64,000 nt of DNA. Source: Anisodus tanguticus. Taxonomy: Eukaryota; Streptophyta; Magnoliopsida; Solanales; Solanaceae. Positions within the stretch are counted from its first letter, which is position 1. Each line of letters starts with the position of its first letter. A model generated the notes under the pieces. The model did no database searches. It saw nothing but the letters and a program-made list of their open reading frames with translations, and was not told where the DNA came from. Shown here one piece after another: positions 47,847-58,887 of this stretch. A program made the translations under genes and the position numbers. The DNA lies in contig CM067543.1 in assembly GCA_034509755.1 (NCBI GenBank), positions 58,584,653 through 58,648,652 on the forward strand. Reading direction: 5' to 3'.

Positions 47847-48779
47847 TGAAAAAGAGTTGTAACAACTGTTTTAATTTTCTCCTATTTATACTTCCCACTA
47901 AAAAGTCACACAAAATCCTAATTAAAAAAAATCTTTCGAAATTAGCAAGTTTTTAAATACCAAATTTTTTTTTTGTTACTTGTTTAAAATCCTGATTGAA
48001 TATCACTAGATTTGGACACCATCTTTAAAAAAATCTTAATAGTCTTAATTAAATACCACAAGACTTGTTTAGATTATTTAAAAGTCTTAATTGAATACCA
48101 CGAGTTATATATCTCAAAATAGTATTTTAAAATCCTAATTGAATACACCTCTAAAGTTGGTGATAACTTTGACCAGCTAAGGTCAAAGCTCACTTAAATC
48201 TGATTAAATTAAATAAGGTCTAAATTATAATTTTTAAAACTTGTTAAACCTTTATAATTTATTTTTTTAAAAAAACACAACCCCAATCAATTTATTTCAA
48301 AATCAAAATAAAAAAACGCTCTTCTCTACCTTCTCTCTCGTGTTCTTCAATCAACCGTCCCTTTTCTCAGCTCTTCACTGCTCCGGCAACTTGTTCTTCA
48401 TCTTTACTGTAATTCCGATGACTTTGCTTCTTGGTCTCTCATTTTTCTCTCTTCGCTGCTTGGTTTCTCGTTTCTCTCTACTTCTCAGGTAAATCTCTTT
48501 CACTTGGTTCACAAATTAGGATTTTGAAATTATGGACTGCAAATGATGATTTCGGTTAAAGAAGAAGAAACATAATATGGGGTTCTCTTCAATGTTGTTT
48601 ATTTTAGTTTCATGCTTGAGAAACCCTGATTTGAGTATTTGTTTCACTTGTTGTTGTTGTTGTTATGTGTTTGTAAATAGTGTAAGTAATTGTGAAATTA
48701 TGATTTTTGCTAGTGTTTTTGTTCTTGTTTTACTATAGGGTTAGGAAATATGGCTTGCACTTTTGTTGATTTTTTCCAA

Positions 48780-50220
48780 TAGTTGCAGCGGTTGTTGCAA
48801 CAATTTCAGCACTTGTTTGAAAAAAAGCAAACATTTGCTGAGGTTGCATGCTTAAAAAACCTTATTTGATGTATTCTGTTTATGTTTTGATGGTTGTGTG
48901 TTTGTAAATATCGCACACTGTAGTGAAAGAGATGTTCTTGTTTTCCTTGTAAGGTTTAGGAAAAAGAGTCTTGCCTTTATTTTGTTTTTCTCCAGCAACT
49001 GAGCAAGTTGTTGCAACAGATTTCTTATATGTTGGTAAAAATCAAAATAGTTGATGAGGTTGTTGGTGCAACTAAATTAGTTGTTGCAACATATTCACAA
49101 TATGTTGGAGAAAATTAAAACAGTTGTTGAGGTTGATGCTGAGGAAGTTGTTGCAACTATTTTATTTTTTCCAACAGCTTAGGAATTTACTGCAACAACT
49201 TCCTCATATGTTTCAACAACTTTTTCACCTGTTACAACAACTTCATCAGTTGTTACAACAACTTTCTAAGTTGTTGAAAAAATTATATTACTTGTTGCAT
49301 TTGTTTGATCAACTGATTTCCTTTTCTTACTCAGTTTACTTTGAATGATGCACATATCATTGGAACCTTTTCTGTTTATCTCTTCTGTGTAGATAAAATG
49401 GCTCTACCTAAAAGAAAATGACAAAAATGAGCTGCGGCATCAGGTAGAGAGAGTAAGACTCTAAAGATGGTCAAGAAGGAGGTGAAGATACACAATCTAA
49501 AAAGAGAGAATGCAGTGGAGATGAATGTTGAGTGTGACTGATAAGATGTTAGAGCCATAAGGTGGGCTGATGAATTGTTTCTTTAAATTATGTTGTTCGG
49601 GGTCGTAAGACAATTATATTTATTATAATTTTTGGGTTGATGAACAATTATTTTTAAGTCGTCGTATTTTATGTTCTTTGTGGATTTTGGTGATTTTTGT
49701 TACATACATACATATATATATCTGTCCCAGTATATTATATGTTTCCGTATGTATTTTAGTTATTGAAATTATGTTCAGTAATTTCTATAAGTCACAGAGT
49801 TATTGCAATAAATTCCTCACCTATTGAAAAAAAATCAAACAATTGCTAAAACTATTGCAACAGATGAGGAAGTTGTTGCAATAGATTCCTCACGTGTTTT
49901 TAAAATCAAACAATTGTTAAAGGTGTTGAAATATATGAGAAATTTGTTGCAACAGATGAGGAAGTTGTTGCAACTTATGAGGAAGTTGTTGCAATAGATT
50001 TATAACCTGATGGAAAAAATAAAACAGTTGCTTTTAGAATTTGTTGCAACATCTTCCTCATCTGTTGCAACAGAATTCTCACCGTGTTGGAAAAAATTAA
50101 ACAGTTGCTAAGGTTGTTGCAACAAGTGAGGAATATGTTGCAACAATCTCCTCACTTGTTGAAAAAAAAACAAATTGTTGAAAGTGTTGCAACAAGTGAA
50201 GAATCTGTTGCAACATTTTA
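48780..50220. repeat. Dispersed GTTGCAAC palindromes, block 1
   Basis: The 8-base palindrome GTTGCAAC, usually as GTTGTTGCAACA, appears at least 12 times (for example near 48790, 49009, 49081, 49149, 49947, 49965, 50040, 50060, 50115, 50132, 50185, 50206), with many one-mismatch forms. They are often joined to GATGAGGAA or AAGTGAGGAA. Spacing is irregular, so this is not a simple tandem repeat. Confidence 0.85.
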
Positions 50221-50557
50221 CTTTATTGATCACTAAATATCATTGAGTCACTTTGTTGACCACTAAATATGGTTGCTTCAAGTAGTTCACATCAATTTAC
50301 TCTAATGATCACTCGATTTAGCTCGACTATACTTGGTTAATCATTTATAGTGATCAAATTACTATCTAATTGATTAAGGATGTCATTATATATATATATA
50401 TATATAATACCATTGAAATACTTTGTTAACCACTAAATATTATTAATTCAAGTAGTTCACATTATATTACTCTAACGATCACTCAATTTAGCTTGACTAC
50501 ACTTAGTTGATTATCTATCGTGATCAAATTACTACCGAATTGATTAATGATGTCAAT

Positions 50558-50609
<52 letters not shown>

Positions 50610-50860
50610 ATCACTAGATATCATTGAATCACTTTGTTGACCATTAAATATGGTTGATTCAAGTAGTTCACATCAAATCACTCTAATTATCATTCGATTT
50701 AGCTCGACTATACTTGATTGATCATCTATCGTAATCAAATTACTATCAATTGATTAAGGATGTCATTAGATATATATATATTGATCACTAGATATTATTG
50801 ATTCAAGTAGTTCACATCAAATCACTCTAATGATCATTTGATTTAGCTCGACTACATATA
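50221..50860 (+). repeat. Tandem ~190-bp AT-rich repeat with (TA)n arms
   Basis: Three and a half units begin near 50221, 50400, 50603 and 50780. Each has TTGATCACTA, CACTTTGTTGACCA, TTCAAGTAGTTCACATC and GATTTAGCTCGACTA, and ends in a TA microsatellite of different length (longest about 50556-50606). It lies between two GTTGCAAC blocks. Confidence 0.85.
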
Positions 50861-51453
50861 GAATTGCTCGATTTGTCGCAACAATTGCAGTATCTGTTGC
50901 AACAAGTAACACAATTGTTGAACAAGTCATATTATTTGTTGGAAAAAACATAACAAGTTACCTAGCTGTTACAACAAGTCTTTCCATTTCTGGGAACAAC
51001 AAATCGTAAATGTTGTAACAAGTCGTGTCACTTGTTAGATAAATTTCAACAAGTAACTTAGTTGATGCAACAGATTTGTTACTTGTTAGAGATTGTTTCT
51101 CGGATTTGAACATGACAGGAGTTATTAGTTGTTGCAACAAGCTGTGACACTTGTTGAAAATATCCAACACATACATAATTGTTGCAACAAGTCCCGTCAC
51201 TCATTGAAAAACCTCAACAAGTAACTAGTTGCTACAACAAGTCCTGTCACTTGTTGAAAATATCCAATAAGTTACAAAGTTGTTGCAATAGATTTCTTAC
51301 TTGTTGAAAAATTTTCAGCAATTTCTTACTACGTACATTCGTGATTTGAACAAGATCAACATATCATATAAACCAAGTTCACAAACACCAATAACATAAT
51401 TTACTATTACCAGAAAGAACAACATTAAAATGTCATACAACCTAAGTTCGCAA
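50861..51453. repeat. Dispersed GTTGCAAC palindromes, block 2
   Basis: The repeat style of block 1 resumes: exact GTTGCAAC near 50899, 51130 and 51181, plus variants such as GTTACAACAAGTC and CAACAAGTAAC. It ends about 120 bases before the copia A insertion. Confidence 0.75.
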
Positions 51454-51458
51454 ACATC

Positions 51459-52786
51459 TGTTGGAAATTAGCCTTTGGCGGGAGTTGCGACCGACCAACT
51501 TTAACGGCTTAAACACTAGTGTTACGTATGTTGGAGAATCCGGTTCTTCACACATGCATGATGTACTAAGTACGTAGATAACCGTAGGGCCAAGAATCGT
51601 CAAATTTCATTGAGAAATGAAAGAGATATTGGTTCACGAAGTAAGGTGTTTGAAGCATGGAAAAGTGTGGTGTGTGATCAATTCTCCCTCATCGGTAGAG
51701 GAAGAAAGAATTGTTGTGTATATAATACTCGAAATTGGTTTGGGGTTTGGGACCCCAAGGGGTATTCCATGTGTTTAAAGGAGGGAAGACCTAGATGTGC
51801 TTCGGTTCAAGGAAAGACCACACGCGCGCCGCCGCCGCCCGCCCGTCCGGTCCGGTTCCGGTTCCGAGTTCCGAGTTCCGAGTTCCGTGTTCCGAGTTCC
51901 GTGTTCCGTGTTCCGTGTTCCGTGTTCCGTGTTCTCGGGTTCTCGGGTCGCGGGTCGCGGTCGCGTGTCGCGGGCTGTGGGCCTTCTGATATTATCTTTT
52001 TTGGGCCAGAAAACTTTGTCAGAAGTACAGTTTGATCCCAGAAGTTTCGGATGTGCGCTTTGGACCGAAATTCTTTCGGATGTACGAGTTCGATCCCCGA
52101 AGTTTCAAGATGTACGCTTTGGTCCCCGAAGTTTCAAGATGTACGCTTTGGTCCCCGAAATTTTCGAAAAGGCGAATTTCGACGGTCCCGAACGAAAACG
52201 TCCGGCACTCAATTCGGCCATTTATTTTGGCTGAATTACACCTCCTATAATGGCCAATCCGTTGGCAATTTTCTCCATTTATGTGGTGGCTTTACTACCT
52301 CCATAATGGTCATTATTTGGCCAATAATGGTGTTATGGAGGCAGTCAAACAAATCCCTCTTCCTCCTATATAAACACCCCTACACCATTGTTGAGGCACA
52401 TTAGACATACACGAAAATACACAAAGCGTAAAGCAAAGCAAAGCGCTTTTCTTCCTAATCTTCCAAGCATCATTTCGTTATTCAATATTCTTCACGGTAG
52501 CTTTTGAGTTTCCTTTGCTCAATAGTTCCATTGCTTTGTTTTATCTTGGGAGACGAATTGTCCAGGACGTATAAAGGATACATACGGGGCAATATTGTCT
52601 TAAGGACAGAGTGCCACACTCGACTCAGCAAAAACAACTTTCCAGTTTTCTTGTTCAATTAAAATAGTAATTTCAGTTTTGTTGTTATATTGTAATTTTC
52701 AGTTTTATAGTTGAATTGTAATTTCAACTCTTACATACGCAGTTACTTGTAATTTCCGTTCCTGCAATCCTTTGTAATAACCAACA
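51459..52786 (+). repeat. 5' LTR of copia A
   Basis: 1328 bases, TGTTGGAAATTAGCC...TAATAACCAACA. TATA box CTATATAAA at 52366-52374, so transcription probably starts near 52400, leaving a ~385-base leader. A 7-base minisatellite (GTTCCGA/GTTCCGT) of about 10 copies lies at 51858-51935. Bases 52591-52604 are complementary to 52788-52801. Confidence 0.95.
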
Positions 52787-52787
52787 A

Positions 52788-52801
52788 CTTAAGACAATAT
52801 T
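52788..52801 (+). other. Candidate non-tRNA primer-binding or leader-pairing site
   Basis: CTTAAGACAATATT, one base after the LTR end, is the exact reverse complement of AATATTGTCTTAAG inside the LTR (52591-52604). The gag ATG follows at 52825. The equivalent site in copia B (20885-20898) pairs perfectly with its own LTR despite two sequence differences. Confidence 0.6.
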
Positions 52802-52824
52802 TTGCTTACGGTAACTGCAATAAC

Positions 52825-54164
52825 ATGGCTGAAAATATGACCGATGTTGCTGCTACTGCTGCTGCCTCTCGAGGCAATGTTGCTGCCTTCCCCGCCACTG
52901 CCGCTACTGCCCAAGGCAGTAACTCCGCCGGTTTCACTACTGCTGCTGCTGCTCCTGTTCAAGGCAGTAACACTGCTGCCTTCCCGACTGTTGGAGCTCC
53001 ACCCTCTTCATCACACCACCATGATCGCCTTGAAAAATTCATGGGATCGAATTCAAAAGATGGCGACAAAAGATCTTGTTTTTACTTAACAGATTATGGG
53101 CATGGCCCGGTTCCTTACGGAAGATCCTCCATAAGCTGGAGATGAAATGGACTCTTCGCCCAATGAAACGGGTGAAGGGGGCCTTGGTATCCATGTCATT
53201 AATGGCATGAAGATGGTTCGTGACGCATGGAATCATAGCGATTTCATGTACAAGAACTATATACTTGAAGCTTAGCAGGACCCTCTCTACACGGTCTATT
53301 GCACCGTTGGCACCGCCAAAGAGCCGTGGGAAAAAGCGCAAAAGAAGTACAACGCACAAGATGCGGGTACTAAGAAGTTCATCGTTGGGAAATTTCTAAA
53401 ATTCCAAATGGTGGACAAGAAGACAATGATGTCCCAAGTCCAGGGAATTCCAAATGATTTTACATCACCTGGATTTGGAAGGACCGAAACCAAACGAGCA
53501 GCTTTTGGTTGCATCGTCGATTGAAAAGTTACCTCCTTCATGGAATGAGTTTATGAGTTACTTGAAACTCAAGACAAAGGAGATGACCTTTGAAGAGCTT
53601 GTTATCAAACTGCAAATCCAGGAAGATAATAAGAAGATCTTGCCAAAGGGTAGACAACATGCTGAGGCAAAGGCGAATCTGGCTGAGGCCAAAGGGAACT
53701 CAAGCAAGAAGCGGAAGTTCCAGAAAGACGACAAAGCCCCTGCAGCAGAGATGTTCAGAGGTAATTGTCATCACTGTGGGAAACTTGGTCATAGGATCAA
53801 GGAATGCCGCAAGCTCAAGACTGAGCAACAACAGAAAGCCAAGTCAAAAGGCAAGGCTCAAGCAAACGTCGTCAAGGACACGCTCCTGGATGACATGATC
53901 GAGGAATTCTCTGCAGTGGTGCTAGAAGCCAACTTGGTGGAGAATCCGATGCAGTGGTGGGTGGACACAGGTGCAACAAGACACATCTGTTCCAACAAAG
54001 ATGCCTTCTCCACGTACACTCCGGTCTCCGACAAGAAGCTGTTCATAGGCAACAACGCTTCCTCGGACGTGCTAGGGGTTGGAAAGGTGGTCCTGAAGAT
54101 GACTTCCGGCAAGGAACTCACTCTGAAGGAAGTGATGCACGTCCCGTTATTAGAAGAAATCTAG
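52825..54164 (+). pseudogene. Copia A gag, zinc knuckle and protease
   Basis: The ATG at 52825 begins an Ala-rich N-terminus with GSN(S/T)A repeats, ending at a stop at 53145. The frame-shifted gag core follows at 53150-53455 (GLGIHVINGMKMVRDAWNHS, then KFLKFQMVDKKTMMSQVQG) with one internal stop. The block 53454-54164 continues gag (SSIEKLPPSWNEFMSYLKLK), AEAK repeats, an intact CCHC knuckle (CHHCGKLGHRIKEC) and the protease DTGA motif (WWVDTGATRHICSN). It then goes out of frame at HVPLLEEI. Confidence 0.9.
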
Positions 54165-55152
54165 TTTCTGGACCTTTATTGGTTAATGCTGGTTTTAGGC
54201 TAGTGTTTGAATCAAATAAATTTGTACTCACTAAAAATGGCACATTTGTGGGGAGGGGCTTCGTCTGTGAAGGCCTCTTCAAAGTGAATGCCATGTCTGT
54301 ATTGCGTCAAGGAAATAAAGTTGAGTCTTCTTCTTATTTGCTTGAGTCTTCTAATTTATGGCATCATAGATTAGGACACGTAAACTACAAGTCTATTCAA
54401 AGGCTGGTAAAGATGGAGTTGTTGCCTTCTATCGACATAAACCCTCAACATAAGTGTGAGGTGTGCGTAGAGGCAAAACTCACCAAGCTTCCTTTTCGAT
54501 CCGTCGAAAGGAATACCGCTCCTCTAGAACTTATTCGCACAGGGGGGAACAAGTACTTTGTGACATTTATAGATGATAGCACAAGGTATTGTTACCTTTA
54601 CTTGTTGAAAAGTAAGGATGAAGCCTTTGAAGCGTTCCGACGTTACAAAGCAGAAGTTGAGAATCAACTTAGCCTACGGATTAAATCCATTCGTAGCGAT
54701 AGAGGGGGAGAATATGTAGCGCCTTTTGAGGAATATTGTGCCCAAGAAGGCATTATTCATCAAACGACGGCTCCATACTCACCTCAATCAAACGGTGTGG
54801 CGGAACGTAAGAACCGCACATTAAAGGAAATGATGAATGCCTTGCTTATCAATTCCGACTTCCCCAAAACATGTGGGGAGAAGCCGTCCTTACCGCTAAT
54901 ACGATTCTCGAACAGAGTCCCACATAAGGGTAAGGACAAAACTCCATATGAATCATGGAAATGAAAGAAACCCACCTACAAGTATTTTAAGGTGTGGGGT
55001 TGTCGGCAAAGGTTGAAGTACCTAAGCCAAAGCGAGGTCAAGATTGGGCCTAAGACCGTAGATTGCATATTCATCGGATATGCAAATAACGATAGTGCTT
55101 ATCGCTTCTTAGTGCATAAGTCGGATATTCCGATATCCACCAGGGTACAATA
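54150..55152 (+). pseudogene. Copia A integrase with first catalytic Asp deleted
   Basis: The open block to 54962 holds the zinc domain (LWHHRLGHVNYKSIQRL, CEVC), then LELIRT joined directly to GGNKYFVTFIDDSTRY. The 11 residues that carry the first catalytic Asp (HTDICD in copia B) are missing. The second Asp (IRSDRGGEY) and the Glu (NGVAERKNRT) remain. A stop at 54962 and frameshifts follow in the linker (KVWGC, IGPKTVDCIFIGYANN). Confidence 0.9.
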
Positions 55153-56975
55153 ATGGAATCAAGGAATGCTCTATTCTTTGAAAGTACCTTTCCTAGAAAG
55201 GAGAAAGACATAACCTCTCGCAAGCGAAGTTATGCACAAAGCTCTCAAGAACCGGGAGTCCTTGACCGTCCGGATCTAAATGGTTCGAATCTAGCGAATC
55301 TCGAGGTGGCTGAACATCCGGAATCTAGTGTTCCGGATTCTCGAACTTGGAGACTCCGAGATGGATCTAAGGCGAAGTAAAAGGGCCGGGAAGGATAAAT
55401 CCTTCGGTCCGACTTTGTAGCTTATATGGTTAATGATGAACCAAGGACAATTGCTCGGGCGTTGTCAACTCCGGAAGCACCGCTCCGGAAAGAAGCTATT
55501 GAGAGTGAAATAAGCTCCATTCTCGCATAACCATACTTGGGAGTTGGTTGATCTTCCTCCGGAAATAAACCGTTGGGTTGTAAATGGATACTCAAACGGA
55601 AATACAAGGCGGATGGGTCTATAGACAAGTACAAGGCCAGTTGGTAGTCAAGGGCTATCGACGGACGAAGGCTTTGACTACTTTGACACATACTCTCCGG
55701 TATCCCGGATGACATCCATACGGGTATTTATTGCGATCGCGACTTTGCGTGACCTTGAGATACACCGGATGAATGTTAAGACAGCCTTTCTAAACGGTGA
55801 TTTGGAAGAAGAAATTTATATGGACCAACCCGAGGGGTACGTGGTTCAAGGGCAAGAGAAGAAAGTCTGTCGACTTATCAAATCTCTGTACGGGCTGAAA
55901 CAAGCCCCGAAACAATGGCACGAAAAATTTGATAGTACTCTACTATCGAAGGGGTTCGCCATTAATGAGTGTGATAAATGTGTTTACACGAAGGGTAACT
56001 CTGACTCATTTGTTATGATATGCCTGTATGTAGACGACATGTTGATCACAGGAAGCAGTCCTAGGGTAATCCTAGAGACTAAGAACATGTTGAAACAATG
56101 CTTCGACATGAAAGATATGGGTATCGCAGATGTCATCCTAGGGATTAAAATCTCTAAGACGTCCGACGGATTTGGTCTTATCTCGGTCTCACTACATCGA
56201 GGATGTTTTGAGAAAGTTCAAGATGTTAGACAGTTCTCCGATAGCGTCACCAATGGATACAAATCAAAAGCTTGATAAAAATCTTGGTGCACCTGTATAC
56301 CAGGAGCGATATGCACAGGTGATCGGTAGTTTGATGTATATCACAAACCGCACCCGACCCGATATTGCTTATGCGGTCAATAAGTTGGCTAGGTTCACCC
56401 GTAATCCAAGTGATAATCACTTGGAAGGCGTTGAATCGGGTATTACAATACCGAAATACACGTTAAATTTCGGGTTGCACTATTCGAGATATCCACCGTA
56501 CTAGAGGGGTACAAAGATGCAAACCGGATATCGATATAGAGAACACCAAGTCCACCAAAGGGTATATATTTACAATTGGTGGTGGGGCGTGTCTTGGAAA
56601 TCCTCTAAGCAAACTTGCATCGCCCGGTCCACGATGGAATCGGAGTTTATCGCTTTAGACAAAGCGGGAGAAGAAGCCGAGTGGCTTCATGACTTCTTAG
56701 AGGATGTTCCGTGTTGGAACAAACCCGTACCTTCGGTAATGATCCACCGCGACGATCGGTCGGCTCTAGGAAGGGCACGGAATGCTATGTACAACGGCAA
56801 GTCTCGTCATATTCGACGGAGGCATAAGACCGTTAGGCAACTGATCACCACGGGTATAATATCCATTGATTTCATTAAGTCAAAGGATAATATAGCAGAC
56901 CCATTGACAAAGGGCTTACCCAAAGATCAGATGGCTTGCATGTCTAGGGGAATGGGCTTAAAACCCAAAATATAA
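55153..56975 (+). pseudogene. Copia A RT and RNase H, frame-broken
   Basis: The linker is 55153-55700 with several indels. The RT block 55709-56275 has MNVKTAFLNGDLEEEIYMDQ, SLYGLKQAPKQWH, MICLYVDDMLITG (YVDD) and DMGIADVILGIKI. A frameshift leads to 56172-56504 (SHYIEDVLRKFKMLDSSP, MYITNRTRPDIAYAVNKLAR). The RNase H block 56517-56975 has [19 protein letters not shown] (catalytic Glu), [15 protein letters not shown] and [18 protein letters not shown]. The first RNase H Asp region is degraded. Confidence 0.92.
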
Positions 56976-57614
56976 GGACCAATACAAAGTGGTAACCCAA
57001 CCTTACGAACCGGAGATCCCGGTAATTTGGTTCAATGGGAAAACGAAGTTGTAAAGGTTCGATTGATCGCTTCGGTGGAAGTATGAGCACTTCGGATAGT
57101 GATTTCTGAAAAGAAACACTAAATCCAAAGTCGTTCCCGCGATAGACGTTAAGTGCTATCTGCAGTATGGGTAAAGGTTAAGTTTTCAAAACCTATAATG
57201 ATCCTTAACAGTTGAGGTTAGGTTCTTGGGAAACTTTTAATGGTTCCTAACACTTGTGAAGTGGGGTATAGCAGGATACCTTGTAGGAGACCACCTATTT
57301 AAGTGCGAGGACAGGCCGCCTCAAAATGAACGCACTTAAGAATCCAAGACGTTGTCCATGGCCAAAACGGACAAAACATTACGAAGAAGAGAGTAAGGGA
57401 ATTTGTTGTGTTGGTATCATTGTCTTGGCTTACACTAAACACTGACGGTTCAAGACATCACGTTCACCGCGCAGTAAGTAAGTCCGATGGAATTCAACTA
57501 TGGAAGGTTCAAAGCTGAGGCTACCTCTCCTTATGCAACATCGGTCCGCCGAAATATTGCTTTGAAATGAAAAGACACCATGTGAGTGCGCCAAAATCTC
57601 TTTCAAGAGGGGAT
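56976..57614 (+). other. Copia A 3' untranslated internal region
   Basis: No coding sequence. It is about 640 bases between the end of RNase H and the polypurine tract TCAAGAGGGGA at 57603-57613. Confidence 0.7.
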
Positions 57615-58882
57615 TGTTGGAAATTAGCCTTTGGCGGGAGTTGCGACCGACCAACTTTAACGGCTTAAACACTAGTGTTACGTATGTTGGAGAATCCGGT
57701 TCTTCACATATGCATGATGTACTAAGTACGTAGATAACCGTAGGGCCAAGAATCGTCAAATTTCATTGAGAAATGAAAGAGATATTGGTTCACGAAGTAA
57801 GGTGTTTGAAGCATGGAAAAGTGTGGTGTGTGATCAATTCTCCCTCATCGGTAGAGGAAGAAAGAATTGTTGTGTATATAATACTCGAAATTGGTTTGGG
57901 GTTTGGGACCCCAAGGGGTATCCCATGTGTTTAAAGGAGGGAAGACCTAGATGTGCTTCGGTTCAAGGAAAGACCACACGCGCGCCGCCGCCGCCCGCCC
58001 ATCCGGTCCGGTTCCGGTTCCGAGTTCCGTGTTCCGTGTTCCGTGTTCTCGGGTTCACGGGTTCACGGGTCGCGGCGTGGGCCTTCGATATTATCTTTTT
58101 TGGGCCGAGAAAACTTTGTCGAAGTACGGTTTGATCCCGAAGTTTCGGATGTGCGCTTTGGACCGAAATTCTTTCGGATGTACGGTTTGGTCCCCGAAGT
58201 TTCAAGATGTACGGTTTGGTCCCCGAAATTTTCAAGATGTACGAGGTCCCCGAAATTTTCGAAAGGCGAAATTTCGACGGTCCGGAACGAGAAACGTCCG
58301 GCACTCAATTCACCATTTATTTTGGCCGAATTACACCTCCTATAATGGCCAATCCGTTGGCAATTTTCTCCATTTATGTGGTGGCTTTACTACCTCCATA
58401 ATGGTCATTATTTGGCCAATAATGGTCACATTATGGAGGCAGTCAAACAGTCCCTCTTCCTCCTATATAAACACCCCTTACACCATTGTTGAGGCACATT
58501 AGACATACACGAAAATACACAAAGCAGAAAGCAAAGCAAAGCAGTTTTCTTCCTAATCTTCCAAGCATCATTTCGTTATTCAATATTCTTCACGGTAGCT
58601 TTTGAGTTTCCTTTGCTCAATAGTTCCATTGCTGTTTTATCTTGGGAGACGAATTGTCCAGGACGTATAAAGGATACATACGGGGCAATATTGTCTTAAG
58701 GACAGAGTGCCACACTCGACTCAGCAAAAACAACTTTCCAGTTTTCTTGTTCAATTAAAATAGTAATTTCAGTTTTGTTGTTATATTGTAATTTTCAGTT
58801 TTATAGTTGAATTGTAATTTCAATTCTTACATACGCAGTTACTTGTAATTTCCGTTCCTGCAATCCTTTGTAATAACCAACA
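57615..58882 (+). repeat. 3' LTR of copia A
   Basis: 1268 bases, nearly identical to the 5' LTR. It has fewer minisatellite units (about 58013-58046), and several CAG/CTG sites of the 5' LTR read CG here. The outer target duplication is ACATC. Confidence 0.95.
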
Positions 58883-58887
58883 ACATC

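Larger units (their letters stand above)
47847..51453 (+). mobile_element. Repeat-rich DNA element, probably Mutator-like, left part
   Basis: A pyrimidine-rich leader-like tract (48300-48490) is followed by mostly non-coding sequence studded with GTTGTTGCAAC(A). At 49397 a decayed reading frame starts MALPKRK and continues, with stops, as AAASGRESKTLKM, then VKKEVKIHNLKREN. The same repeat type resumes at 59280-59480 beyond copia A. A short piece on the minus strand near 59.1-59.2 kb resembles the N-terminal domain of MULE transposases. Together these suggest one large MULE-type element split by copia A. I could not find its terminal inverted repeats, so limits and class are tentative. Confidence 0.4.
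51459..58882 (+). mobile_element. Copia A: complete Ty1/copia retrotransposon, coding broken
   Basis: 7424 bases with LTRs 51459-52786 and 57615-58882, a polypurine tract TCAAGAGGGGA (57603-57613), and 5-base target duplications ACATC (51454-51458 and 58883-58887). The order gag, protease, integrase, RT, RNase H is that of copia. It is the same broad family as copia B (20901-21725 and leftward) and the two LTR remnants in the ERF gene. Gag-pol is interrupted by numerous stops and frameshifts and by a deletion in integrase. No PBS starting TGG follows the 5' LTR. Confidence 0.96.

Noticed and set aside
49124..49348. Leu/Gln-rich 74-codon ORF
   Set aside because: A translation of GTTGTTGCAAC-type repeats (LLQQL); composition follows the repeat, not a protein.
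57766..58502. ORFs of 113-183 codons in the copia A 3' LTR
   Set aside because: They also occur in the 5' LTR, contain the GTTCCG minisatellite and overlap each other in several frames.
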